Shown: one piece after another, positions 44,268 through 51,375 of the stretch | Position numbering within the stretch: the stretch's first letter is position 1 | How the letters are laid out: each line of letters starts with the position of its first letter | Origin: Enterobacter soli ATCC BAA-2102 | Lineage (GTDB): Bacteria; Pseudomonadota; Gammaproteobacteria; Enterobacterales; Enterobacteriaceae | NCBI RefSeq assembly: GCF_001654845.1 | Contig: NZ_LXES01000040.1 | Coordinates: 62,001 to 126,000, forward strand | Direction of reading: 5' to 3' | Length of the DNA: 64,000 nucleotides | Notes under the pieces: generated by a model | Told to the model about the DNA's origin: nothing | Database searches by the model: none | Seen by the model: only the letters and a program-made list of their open reading frames with translations | Program-made: the position numbers and the translations under genes

Positions 44268-45800
44268 GTGCGCAACGCTTTTATCCCAATCCTGAGTGCA
44301 GTCTTCCTCTTTCTGGCGGGAATGCTGACAATCAACTGGCAGCTGTGGCACATGGCGACGTTAAACTCCGCCGGGGCAGCCAGGTCCAGCACCTTTAAAA
44401 TCGATGCCATCCTCAATGAAGCGGTGAATGCAGCTGATACTGCACAACGCGTTGCGGCGCAGGGCTGTACCAGCGGTGGGCAACTGGAATTAGGTACAGA
44501 GGCTGCGCTTAAACCCCATCTGCGCGCAATTATGATCGAGCAGGGCGGTACTATTATGTGTACCTCTTTGCCGGGTAATGGGGTGTTAATTATTCATCCC
44601 GAAACTTTACCGGACGAAAAATTAATTCTGTTGCCCGGGAACCGATTAATTAATGGTGTCCCGGTGCTTGTTTTCCAGCGTCCGATACCTGGTGGGCGGG
44701 TCATCATTAGTGTCAGCGATGCTCATTTGCGTGACGTGATCGCAGGGACATCCGAAAACCTGGCGCTGGTGGTGAATAAACAGCAGCTTGCGCGCACGGG
44801 TGATGTTAGCCCGCTGCCGACGTCGCAACCATCGACAACGCTTGCGTCATCAGCACTCTTTCCTTTCAGCATGGCCTGGCAGGCCCCTGCGTTCTTTGAT
44901 ATGACGCGGCTGGCCCAGCAGGGGTGGAGCCTGATGCTGTTGGTCTTTATCCTCTCCGTTGCGGTGGGTATTTTGTGGCGCCGCTATGCAGGTAAAAGCA
45001 CCACCTTTGAAGAGGACCTGCGCAAAGCCATCATCAGAGGCGACATCGTGCCTTTCTATCAACCGATTATGAATGGCAAGACCGGTGGGCTATACGGTGT
45101 TGAGGTGCTGGCCAGGTGGAAACATCCGAAATCAGGCTATATTCCCCCTGACGTGTTTATTCCTATTGCTGAGCGCAGTGGGTTAATCATCCCGCTGACG
45201 AAGGGGCTGATGGAAAAAGTGGTCAGCCAGCTAAAACCGTTGCTTCCGAAATTACCGGATGGATTTCATATTGGGGTGAATATTAGCGCCCGGCATATTA
45301 ATTCCCCGACATTTATCGGGGACTGCAACACCTTTGGCCAGGGGTTCAAGGGGAAAAAGATCAAGCTGGTTCTGGAAGTGACCGAGCGGGAGCCCTTGCT
45401 CGACAACCCTGAACTCATCGAAAATCTTAATACGCTGCATAATTCGGGGTTTGTGATTGCTCTGGACGATTTTGGTACCGGTTATTCAGGGCTGTCATGC
45501 CTCGATGCGCTGGCCATTGACTATATCAAAATCGATAAAAGTTTTGTCAGCCGGGTATCGGAACAGAAAGATTCAACTATTCTGCTGGACTGTGTGATTG
45601 AGATAGCAAAGAAATTGTCGTTAAGCATTGTGGCGGAAGGCGTTGAAACAAAAGAGCAGTTAGAATATCTGAACCGCAATCAAATCAACCTGTTGCAAGG
45701 GTACTATTTCGGTAAACCCGTTTCGTATGTTGAGTTCATTAAATTCCTGCTCTCAAAACCTAAAGAGGAGATCAGGGTGTACGAGGAAGAAAAGGTCTGA
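44268..45800 (+). CDS. pdeG: CSS-motif cyclic-di-GMP phosphodiesterase PdeG (YcgG)
   Basis: A 510-residue protein that follows E. coli YcgG along its length (MRNAFIPIL, LGTEAALKPHLR, CTSLPGN, LVLEVTEREPL, SIVAEGVETKEQL). TM1 (about 5-25), periplasmic CSS domain with redox-type cysteines (CTSGG, CTSLPG), TM2 (about 225-243), and a canonical EAL domain (EVLARW, DDFGTGYSG, KIDKSF, QGYYFGKP). The start is GTG behind AAGGAAAA. In E. coli ycgG also lies downstream of icd. It is divergent from another CSS-EAL gene. Confidence 0.9.
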   Translation: MRNAFIPILSAVFLFLAGMLTINWQLWHMATLNSAGAARSSTFKIDAILNEAVNAADTAQRVAAQGCTSGGQLELGTEAALKPHLRAIMIEQGGTIMCTSLPGNGVLIIHPETLPDEKLILLPGNRLINGVPVLVFQRPIPGGRVIISVSDAHLRDVIAGTSENLALVVNKQQLARTGDVSPLPTSQPSTTLASSALFPFSMAWQAPAFFDMTRLAQQGWSLMLLVFILSVAVGILWRRYAGKSTTFEEDLRKAIIRGDIVPFYQPIMNGKTGGLYGVEVLARWKHPKSGYIPPDVFIPIAERSGLIIPLTKGLMEKVVSQLKPLLPKLPDGFHIGVNISARHINSPTFIGDCNTFGQGFKGKKIKLVLEVTEREPLLDNPELIENLNTLHNSGFVIALDDFGTGYSGLSCLDALAIDYIKIDKSFVSRVSEQKDSTILLDCVIEIAKKLSLSIVAEGVETKEQLEYLNRNQINLLQGYYFGKPVSYVEFIKFLLSKPKEEIRVYEEEKV

Positions 45801-45835
45801 ACGCCGGGCAGGGGAACCGCCCGGGCGTTGGCGGT

Positions 45836-45928
45836 TCAGAACCACTCAAACCTGGCAGACAGCAACAACAGCAGCGTGCTGGCAGAAACAAGGTTAAGGC
45901 AAATCACAAACTTGCTTGATACGTTCAT
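45836..45928 (-). CDS. yncL: YncL-like small membrane protein (30 aa)
   Basis: A 30-residue frame reading MNVSSKFVICLNLVSASTLL and ending ARFEWF. It resembles E. coli YncL (31 residues, starting MNVSS and ending RFGWFI), an expressed single-pass membrane peptide of unknown function. The ribosome-binding site is weak (AAGGA about 15 bases upstream). Its gene context differs from E. coli. The call rests on the terminal motif similarity. Confidence 0.65.
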   Translation of the reverse strand: MNVSSKFVICLNLVSASTLLLLLSARFEWF

Positions 45929-46047
45929 GTTATCAAAGACATTCCTTTGTGCACAGGCCGCTAAGGATAGCGCCAAACTCCGCGGGAATAAACGGTAAAT
46001 TGCATTGGTTTTGCGCAGGTCAGCCAGAGAAGGGGCGTGCTAAAAGC

Positions 46048-46143
46048 AAAAAAAAGCCCACTAAAAAGTGGGCAAGAAATACTGGAAGCAATGTGAGCAA
46101 TGTCGTACTGAATACCTGAGTGTTTTGCTCAACTATTCAGTGT
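46048..46143 (-). ncRNA. ryhB2: RyhB-2 (IsrE-type) iron-responsive small RNA
   Basis: Leftward the transcript would carry a 5' stem-loop (ACTGAATA 46141-46134 / TATTCAGT 46114-46107), then the RyhB core (46105-46078) containing GACATTGCTCACATTGC and TTCCAGTATT, and end in a terminator (GCCCACT/AGTGGGC, 46073-46056) with eight T. The core equals that of E. coli RyhB, which pairs with mRNAs of iron-using proteins with Hfq. Salmonella has a second copy, RyhB-2, also next to yeaQ. The 5' end is estimated from the promoter; a Fur box overlaps it. Confidence 0.9.
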
Positions 46144-46177
46144 TGAGAAAGATAATCTTTCTCAACAAAAGATGCAA
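46142..46177 (-). promoter_or_regulatory. Fur box and promoter of RyhB-2
   Basis: GTTGAGAAAGAT and ATCTTTCTCAAC around one base form a perfect 25-base palindrome (46142-46166). Its central 19 bases (46145-46163) match the Fur consensus at 15 positions. TTGCAT (46177-46172) and TTATCT/TATCTT about 16-17 bases on give a -35/-10 pair ending just before the RNA. Confidence 0.82.
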
Positions 46178-46265
46178 CCCCGCGTTTATTGTGTGTTTCC
46201 AAAAGAGGTGTTCCCGCGTCTTGTGGCTGGCATGTAAAGAATGCTTTACCCAACAAAATGGCATT

Positions 46266-46311
46266 CGTGATGCTTATCACAAATTTCCTTTTATGCATCC
46301 TGTGCTATCCT
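46266..46311 (+). promoter_or_regulatory. CRP site and promoter of yeaQ
   Basis: CGTGA-N6-TCACA (46266-46281) is close to the CRP consensus. TATCCT (46306-46311) serves as a -10, placing CRP near -42 to -45 relative to the predicted start, a class II layout. Confidence 0.55.
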
Positions 46312-46360
46312 TTCTGTGTCGTTGATTTAATGACAAAAAAACCATACAGAGAGGAAGACT

Positions 46361-46609
46361 ATGGGAATCATATCCTGGATTATCTTTGGGCTGATTGCGG
46401 GGATTCTGGCGAAGTGGATTATGCCAGGCAAAGATGGCGGTGGTTTTATTGTAACCGTAGTACTGGGGATAGTGGGTGCGGTCGTTGGGGGCTGGATTAG
46501 CACCCTCTTCGGTTTTGGTAAAGTTGATGGTTTCAACTTTGGCAGCTTTGCCGTTGCGGTGATTGGCGCGCTGGTTGTTCTGTTTATCTACAGAAAAATC
46601 AAAAGCTAA
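46361..46609 (+). CDS. yeaQ: YeaQ/YmgE-family small membrane protein
   Basis: An 82-residue transglycosylase-associated-family protein with three glycine-rich transmembrane helices (MGIISWIIFGLIAGILAKW..., GGFIVTVVLGIVGAVVGGW, FAVAVIGALVVLFIY). It is almost identical to E. coli YeaQ. It is probably an inner-membrane stress protein; no reaction is known. GAGAGGAAG precedes the ATG. A bidirectional terminator follows, shared with the convergent yoaKJ. Confidence 0.94.
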   Translation: MGIISWIIFGLIAGILAKWIMPGKDGGGFIVTVVLGIVGAVVGGWISTLFGFGKVDGFNFGSFAVAVIGALVVLFIYRKIKS

Positions 46610-46623
46610 ACCTGACAAGCGTT

Positions 46624-46653
46624 AAAAAAGGCTGCCTGATGGCGGCCTTTTTA
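46624..46653. terminator. Bidirectional terminator between yeaQ and yoaJ
   Basis: AAGGCTGCC (46628-46636) / GGCGGCCTT (46641-46649) with A-run before and T-run after. Confidence 0.85.
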
Positions 46654-46663
46654 CTGGGCAGCA

Positions 46664-46738
46664 TTACCACCAGCCAAAGTGGGTTCCGGCAACGGCCACG
46701 ATGGCAATGATCAACATAATGATGGTTGTTTTTCTCAT
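46664..46738 (-). CDS. yoaJ: YoaJ, 24-residue membrane peptide
   Basis: The frame reads MRKTTIIMLIIAIVAV then AGTHFGWW, 24 residues, matching E. coli YoaJ in length and in the GWW end. It is a single hydrophobic helix of unknown role. Its ATG follows the yoaK stop with no gap (TAAATG), so the two peptides are translationally coupled. Confidence 0.88.
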   Translation of the reverse strand: MRKTTIIMLIIAIVAVAGTHFGWW

Positions 46739-46837
46739 TTACGCCCCCGGGGCGGCATAACCGCCGACGAAAAACCATGCTAAAAAAACCACTGCCGTTA
46801 TAAAAATAACGACCGGAAAGAGTATTCCAATTCTCAT
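46739..46837 (-). CDS. yoaK: YoaK, 32-residue membrane peptide
   Basis: The frame reads MRIGILFPVVIFITAVVFLA then WFFVGGYAAPGA, 32 residues, differing from E. coli YoaK at only a couple of positions. It is a single-pass inner-membrane peptide; E. coli YoaK and YoaJ are reported to interact. Leftward GAGACAGGTG precedes the start. It lies between dgcP and yoaJ on the same strand. Confidence 0.9.
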   Translation of the reverse strand: MRIGILFPVVIFITAVVFLAWFFVGGYAAPGA

Positions 46838-46882
46838 ACCATCACCTGTCTCGGTTTACATAACGCCGTAGAGTGTACGGGG

Positions 46883-47911
46883 TTAATCCAGAGTGAGAAA
46901 GCGTGTTTTGCTTTTTCCTTTTTTATCCTGATACATCTCAACGTCTGCGGCGCGTAATGCGCTGTCGGCATCCGTGCTGCTGGGGTCAACTTCCACCACG
47001 CCAAGACTGGCTCCAGGATAGACAATATGGACGTTTCCAAGCCAGTATTCCCCGGCTATCCGGGCGCTGATACGGGTTTTGAGCACGTTTATCTGCGTGT
47101 CGTCACTTTCGTTTTCACCTTTACTCAGGCTGGCAACCAGAAACTCATCTCCACCCAGTCGGCCGATGATTTCGTCCTGAGTCTGTTCCTGAGTCAGCCT
47201 TTTGCCCACCTCAACTAAAAATTGATCGCCCGTTTCATGCCCGTAATGGTCATTAATCAGTTTAAAGTTGTCCAGGTCGATAAAGGCGATAATGGCAGTG
47301 CGATTAAGGTGGCGCGCCAGTGAAAACAGGGTAGTGAGGTTTTCAAAAATAGCACGACGGTTAGGTAAGCCGGTGAGGGCGTCCGTATACGAGTGGGCGA
47401 TCAGGGCCGCATTGGCTTCGCGCAACTGAGCGACCAGGGATTCTTTCTGGATGTACTGGGAAATCAATCCGGCAAACAGTCTCAACACCTGCTCGCCGCG
47501 CTCGCTGAGTTGTTTTTTCTCGGTACTGGTTGCACACAGTGTGCCGTAAAGCGAACCGTCAGCCAGATGGATGGGAATACTCATGTAAGTGGTGATACCG
47601 AGTGCTTTTGCGGCATCACAGTCTGCCCAGCGTTCAGCCACCTCGTTACTGAAAATCGTATCGCTATCAATCGCGCGCTTGCACAGCGTGTCACCCCAGG
47701 GAACGCTCAGCCCCTCTGGGATCTGCATCTGCTTGCTGTTACGGGCATACAAAATATGCTGCAATCGCGCGCTGATATCGACCTTCGTCAGATAGGTCGA
47801 CTCCATTTCGGTCACAATCTCCAGCATCTCCAGTAACTGACGTACCAGACTTTCCAGGGATTGTTCCGTCGCGAGAGTTTCTGAAACACGGGCAAGGATA
47901 ATATCCGACAT
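46883..47911 (-). CDS. dgcP: Diguanylate cyclase DgcP (YeaP), GAF-GGDEF
   Basis: Synthesises cyclic-di-GMP from two GTP; in E. coli it is a GAF-regulated cytoplasmic cyclase. The 342 residues start at MSDIILARVSE (47911), as in E. coli. The GAF domain spans about 20-160, followed by a linker helix (QLREANAALIAHSYTDALTG) and GGDEF (RLGGDEFLV, about residue 255) with FIDLDNFKLIND upstream. Adjacent yoaK starts about 45 bases after its end. A candidate small RNA terminates upstream. Confidence 0.93.
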   Translation of the reverse strand: MSDIILARVSETLATEQSLESLVRQLLEMLEIVTEMESTYLTKVDISARLQHILYARNSKQMQIPEGLSVPWGDTLCKRAIDSDTIFSNEVAERWADCDAAKALGITTYMSIPIHLADGSLYGTLCATSTEKKQLSERGEQVLRLFAGLISQYIQKESLVAQLREANAALIAHSYTDALTGLPNRRAIFENLTTLFSLARHLNRTAIIAFIDLDNFKLINDHYGHETGDQFLVEVGKRLTQEQTQDEIIGRLGGDEFLVASLSKGENESDDTQINVLKTRISARIAGEYWLGNVHIVYPGASLGVVEVDPSSTDADSALRAADVEMYQDKKGKSKTRFLTLD

Positions 47912-48046
47912 GACGTAGGTAGACTCCCATGCAGAAGACGTCTGCATCTGCATGTTATGCTGAAATTTTCGGCTCCAGCGATAGTAAAACATGAATATAC
48001 AAAATTTAATATATTTCTGGTTGAGGCGGGGGGCGGGAAAAAGGGC

Positions 48047-48124
48047 AAAAAAAAGCCCCGTTGTTGAGACCGGGGCAAAGACATCTTGATTACGGAATGA
48101 TGTTCTCTGGTCATATCGAGAACC
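48047..48124 (-). ncRNA. Candidate small RNA upstream of dgcP
   Basis: A strong leftward terminator (GCCCCG 48060-48055 / CGGGGC 48076-48071, as read on the plus strand, eight T after it) has no gene upstream on that strand, because yoaF runs the other way. About 50 bases earlier GTTCTC/GAGAAC forms a second hairpin, and TATAGT (48135-48130) with TTAAAC 16 bases before it gives a promoter. A transcript of roughly 78 bases is predicted. I do not recognise the family. A short frame beginning MTREHHSVIKMSLP lies inside and could be a leader peptide instead. Confidence 0.45.
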
Positions 48125-48227
48125 AGCACACTATAAAGTTGAAAAGTGCAGGTTTAATGGAGAAATCATGGAGAAAATAGCGCCAGTTGATTAGGCTAAG
48201 GTTTCGTAAATAAAAAAAGGATAAAGA

Positions 48228-48476
48228 ATGAGATATCTGTTACTTGCGCTGATGCTGCCGCTTGCGGCCTGTTCAACAGCAACGCCACCAGACGCCCCAA
48301 AACCACCGCAGGTGGGGATGGCTAATCCTGCCTCGGTTTACTGCCTGCAAAAAGGGGGCGTTCAGGTTCCGGTGCAAAGCCCGCAAGGGGTACGCACGGA
48401 GTGCAAATTACCGGGCGGCGAAGTGATTGATGAATGGGATCTGTATCGTCGCGACCACCCGCAACCTGCCAGGTGA
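48228..48476 (+). CDS. yoaF: YoaF lipoprotein (DUF333)
   Basis: An 82-residue putative lipoprotein: MRYLLLALMLPLAAC gives the lipobox LAAC, followed by a DUF333 hemolysin-expression-type domain (NPASVYCLQKGG, CKLPGGEVIDEWDLYRRDHP). It matches E. coli YoaF. Its role is unknown. AAAGGAT precedes the ATG. Confidence 0.88.
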   Translation: MRYLLLALMLPLAACSTATPPDAPKPPQVGMANPASVYCLQKGGVQVPVQSPQGVRTECKLPGGEVIDEWDLYRRDHPQPAR

Positions 48477-48549
48477 CAGCAGTATAAGGACTGCGATACA
48501 CTTCTCTTTAGGATTATTCTTACCTAACAATACTCACTGCGAGAGAAGT

Positions 48550-48855
48550 ATGTTTCAGTTAAAACCGGGCAGCCTGGCCATGATTATTGGCGCGCGTACC
48601 ACTGCTGGTCGTCGTAATATCGGTAAATCTGTTGAGCTGTTTGGTCTGTGCCAGCCGGGTTTACGTTTTGTGAACCCGGTAAACGGCGTAATGACCCAGC
48701 TGCCGGCGACAGCCGACCGTGCGCTTTGGCTGGTGACGGGGGATGTCTACGCCTTCGACAATCAGCATGGTTTTGCGTTTGTGCGCCCCGAACACCTGAT
48801 GCCACTTCAGCCTGACGAAGCGCCGCAAACCCACAACGAGCTGGCGATCAGCTGA
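48550..48855 (+). CDS. Hypothetical protein of unknown family (101 aa)
   Basis: MFQLKPGSLAMIIGARTTAG begins a 101-residue soluble protein with no signal peptide or membrane helix. Alternating hydrophobic strands and glycines suggest a small beta-barrel (SH3- or KOW-like) fold, but that is a guess. GCGAGAGAAG precedes the ATG. It is absent from this place in E. coli K-12. Its last eight bases overlap the convergent yeaO. Confidence 0.7.
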   Translation: MFQLKPGSLAMIIGARTTAGRRNIGKSVELFGLCQPGLRFVNPVNGVMTQLPATADRALWLVTGDVYAFDNQHGFAFVRPEHLMPLQPDEAPQTHNELAIS

Positions 48856-49201
48856 TTTTTAGATGGCGCAGCCAGTCGGCTAACACCAGCGCGTGATTCT
48901 GCTGCGTATTCTTAGCGCCATACAGCAGCGTGACGGTCTGTTTTTTTGCCCGTTCGGCCAGGCGGAGCCCTTCATCCTGATGCTGCGCCAGCTCTTCCCG
49001 ATACGCCTGACTGAAGGCGTCAAAATCAATCGCTTCACTGTGAAACGCTTTGCGCAGCTCGTTCGACGGCGTGAGCGTTTTACACCATTCATCGCAGGCG
49101 AGGTCTGTTTTTTTGATCCCGCGCGGCCATATTCTGTCTACCAGAACCCGATAACCGTCCTCTGAGCTCGCCTCGGCGTATACACGTTTGCATTGAATCA
49201 T
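48848..49201 (-). CDS. yeaO: YeaO, DUF488 family protein
   Basis: A 117-residue DUF488 protein matching E. coli YeaO (VLVDRIWPRGIKKTDLACDE, LLYGAKNTQQNHALVL). Function is unknown; the fold is a compact alpha/beta domain. AGAGAGACG precedes the start. It is convergent with the unknown gene to its left and divergent from the amidotransferase-like gene. Confidence 0.9.
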   Translation of the reverse strand: MIQCKRVYAEASSEDGYRVLVDRIWPRGIKKTDLACDEWCKTLTPSNELRKAFHSEAIDFDAFSQAYREELAQHQDEGLRLAERAKKQTVTLLYGAKNTQQNHALVLADWLRHLKIS

Positions 49202-49270
49202 CGTCTCTCTCCATGATGTGTCGGCCTACATACTATAGCACTACGGTTTTTACCAACTAATTTTAAGGTA

Positions 49271-49346
49271 TTGTGATTATTGCAAAAGATCGGTAGTCTG
49301 AGGTTCCTTATGTTATCTGATAATACTCTGGCATAAGGAACCTTTC
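49271..49346 (+). promoter_or_regulatory. Promoter and inverted repeat covering the ribosome-binding site of the amidotransferase-like gene
   Basis: TTGTGA (49271), 17 bases, TAGTCT (49294-49299) form a possible promoter. AGGTTCCTTATG (49301-49312) and CATAAGGAACCT (49332-49343) are a perfect 12-base inverted repeat. The right arm contains the AAGGA ribosome-binding site seven bases from the ATG, so a hairpin in the mRNA would hide it, or a regulator could bind the arms in DNA. Confidence 0.5.
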
Positions 49347-50054
49347 ATGGAACTCTCCCCGGTTAAAACCACGCTGCGTATTGCCCTGGTTGGCGATTAC
49401 AATCCCGACGTGATTGCGCATCAGGCGATCCCGCTGGCAATTGATGACGCTGCCGCTGTACTTGAACTCACCGCCGATTATGACTGGCTTGCCACAACGG
49501 AATTAACCAGCCCGGAAGACCTGGTGGGTTACGATGCCATCTGGCTGGTTCCTGCAAGCCCGTATAAAAATGCCGAAGCCGCTTTTATTGCCGCGCGTTA
49601 TGCACGTGAAAACAGCGTGCCATTCCTTGGGACATGCGGTGGGTTCCAGCACGCGCTGATTGAGTATGCCCGCAACGTGCTGGGCTGGGATGACGCCGGA
49701 CATGCGGAAACCGATACCGAAGGGACGATGGTGATTGCACCATTAACCTGTTCGCTGGTGGAAAAAACCGACGCCATCGAACTGCGCAACAATACGCTTA
49801 TCGCAAAAGCCTACGGCAAACCTGAGATTGAGGAAGGGTATCACTGCAACTACGGCGTCTCGCCAGAATTCGCCCAGGAACTTGAAAGTGGCGATATGCG
49901 CGTCACGGGCTGGGACGAGCAGGGCGAGATCCGCGCGGCAGAGCTGGTCACGCATCCGTTCTTTGTGATCACTCTGTTCCAGCACGAACGCGCGGCACTG
50001 GACGGCCGTCCTGTGGTGCTGGCGCAGGCCATGCTGCGCGCAGCGCGTGGGTAA
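49347..50054 (+). CDS. CTP-synthase-glutaminase-like protein with altered catalytic triad
   Basis: A 235-residue class I glutamine-amidotransferase fold without a synthase partner domain. The nucleophile elbow is present (FLGTCGGFQHALIEYA, cysteine about residue 96). The region matching FHPEF of PyrG reads FQHER, so the catalytic histidine position is glutamine. It may be a non-glutaminase or act on another substrate. An inverted repeat covers its ribosome-binding site. It is single and divergent from yeaO, convergent with nimT. Confidence 0.8.
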   Translation: MELSPVKTTLRIALVGDYNPDVIAHQAIPLAIDDAAAVLELTADYDWLATTELTSPEDLVGYDAIWLVPASPYKNAEAAFIAARYARENSVPFLGTCGGFQHALIEYARNVLGWDDAGHAETDTEGTMVIAPLTCSLVEKTDAIELRNNTLIAKAYGKPEIEEGYHCNYGVSPEFAQELESGDMRVTGWDEQGEIRAAELVTHPFFVITLFQHERAALDGRPVVLAQAMLRAARG

Positions 50055-50079
50055 AGAAAGGCAGACCTCCCGGTCTGCC
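50055..50079 (-). terminator. Terminator after nimT
   Basis: Stem GGCAGACC (50060-50067) / GGTCTGCC (50072-50079), leftward tail TTTCTTTA. It lies between two convergent genes. Confidence 0.75.
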
Positions 50080-50085
50080 CTGTGC

Positions 50086-51276
50086 TTAGCGGGGTGTGAT
50101 TTCCCGATCGCGCCCGGCAAGCACGCCGCATCCGGCCATCACGATGGAGGCGAGTGCACAGGCCATCAACGGAATTCGCCAGTCGCCCGCCGAATCGTGA
50201 ATTTTCCCCATCAGCGGTGGGCCGCACGCTGCCAGCAGATAACCAATCGACTGTGCCATCCCCGACAATGCCGCTGCCTGGTGCGCCGAGCTGGCGCGCA
50301 GGCCGATAAACGTCAGGCCGAGGATCATCGTGGCGCCTGAGCCAAAGCCAAACACCACTGTCCAGACGAGGGCGAGTCCGGGGGCAAACCAGAAACCTGC
50401 CGCGCTAACAGCGCACATCAACGCCACGCATCCTGCGATCCCTCGCTGATCTTTCAGACGATGAAGGATCAGCGGCACGGCCAGCCCTGGTACTGCGGTG
50501 GCAAGTTGTAACACGCCATGCATGGAGCCTGCCTGCGTTTCGCTGTAGCCGTGGCTTTGCAAAATGGCAGGTAGCCAGCCGATGATGACGTAATAAATCA
50601 GTGAGTTGATGCCAAGGAATAAGGTGACCTGCCAGGCGAGGGCAGAGCGCCAGATGGCGCGGTTATGCAGCGCCCCGGCACCGGTCACCGTGGCAACAGG
50701 AGTGCGTCGCCACTGCGGCAGCCAGAGCAGCAAGGCCACCAGCGGGAAGGCTATCAGCATGAGTAACGCCCCGTGCCATCCTGCCTCTCCCAGTGACAGC
50801 GGAACAATCAGCGCAGAACCAAGCGCTGCTGATGCGCCCATGGTCAGCGAGTAAGCGCCGGTTAACCTGGCGACCTGGCCTGGGAAATCACGTTTGATAA
50901 GCCCGGGCAGCAACACGTTTCCAAGCGCAATACCGCAGCCAATAATCGCGGTGCCGGTAAACAGCAGCGCAGCCGAAGGCAAAGAGCGAATGCCAATACC
51001 GGCACAAATCAGCAGCAGAGAGACAAAAAGGCTTCGCTCCATGCCAATACGCCGGGCAAGACCCGCAGCCAGCGGGGAGATTAACGCAAACGCCAGCAGC
51101 GGAAGCGTGGTGAGAAGGCCGGTTTGTGCGGTGCTCAGACCGTAATCATGGCGAATAGTGTCAAGTAAGGGGGCCGCGCCGGTAAAGGTCACGCGCAGCG
51201 TAGTGGCAATCATCAGGATGCCTGCGATCAGCAGTGCTCCCTGTTTCCCTGAAGGTCGAATATCAGCAGTCGTCAT
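50086..51276 (-). CDS. nimT: 2-nitroimidazole MFS exporter NimT (YeaN)
   Basis: Inner-membrane major-facilitator transporter of the CynX/NimT family, 396 residues with about 12 helices. In E. coli it exports 2-nitroimidazole and is induced through NimR. GIRSLP and the tail (SIVMAGCGVLAGRDREITPR) follow E. coli YeaN. It is divergent from nimR across about 100 bases. Confidence 0.92.
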   Translation of the reverse strand: MTTADIRPSGKQGALLIAGILMIATTLRVTFTGAAPLLDTIRHDYGLSTAQTGLLTTLPLLAFALISPLAAGLARRIGMERSLFVSLLLICAGIGIRSLPSAALLFTGTAIIGCGIALGNVLLPGLIKRDFPGQVARLTGAYSLTMGASAALGSALIVPLSLGEAGWHGALLMLIAFPLVALLLWLPQWRRTPVATVTGAGALHNRAIWRSALAWQVTLFLGINSLIYYVIIGWLPAILQSHGYSETQAGSMHGVLQLATAVPGLAVPLILHRLKDQRGIAGCVALMCAVSAAGFWFAPGLALVWTVVFGFGSGATMILGLTFIGLRASSAHQAAALSGMAQSIGYLLAACGPPLMGKIHDSAGDWRIPLMACALASIVMAGCGVLAGRDREITPR

Positions 51277-51375
51277 TATTTTCTCTAGCGTTGAGGCGAG
51301 GGCACACGATACCGATTTTTTTGCGTGTTGAAATCAAGCTAAAATGACAGTTTATCGCTAATATCGGACAACTTT

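Noticed and set aside
45802..45832. GC-rich hairpin after pdeG (AACGCC...GGCGTT)
   Set aside because: Stem has a bulge and lacks a T-run, so I do not call it a terminator.
46142..46166. 25-base perfect palindrome first read as a terminator
   Set aside because: No T-run on either side; it matches the Fur consensus and sits at the RyhB-2 promoter.
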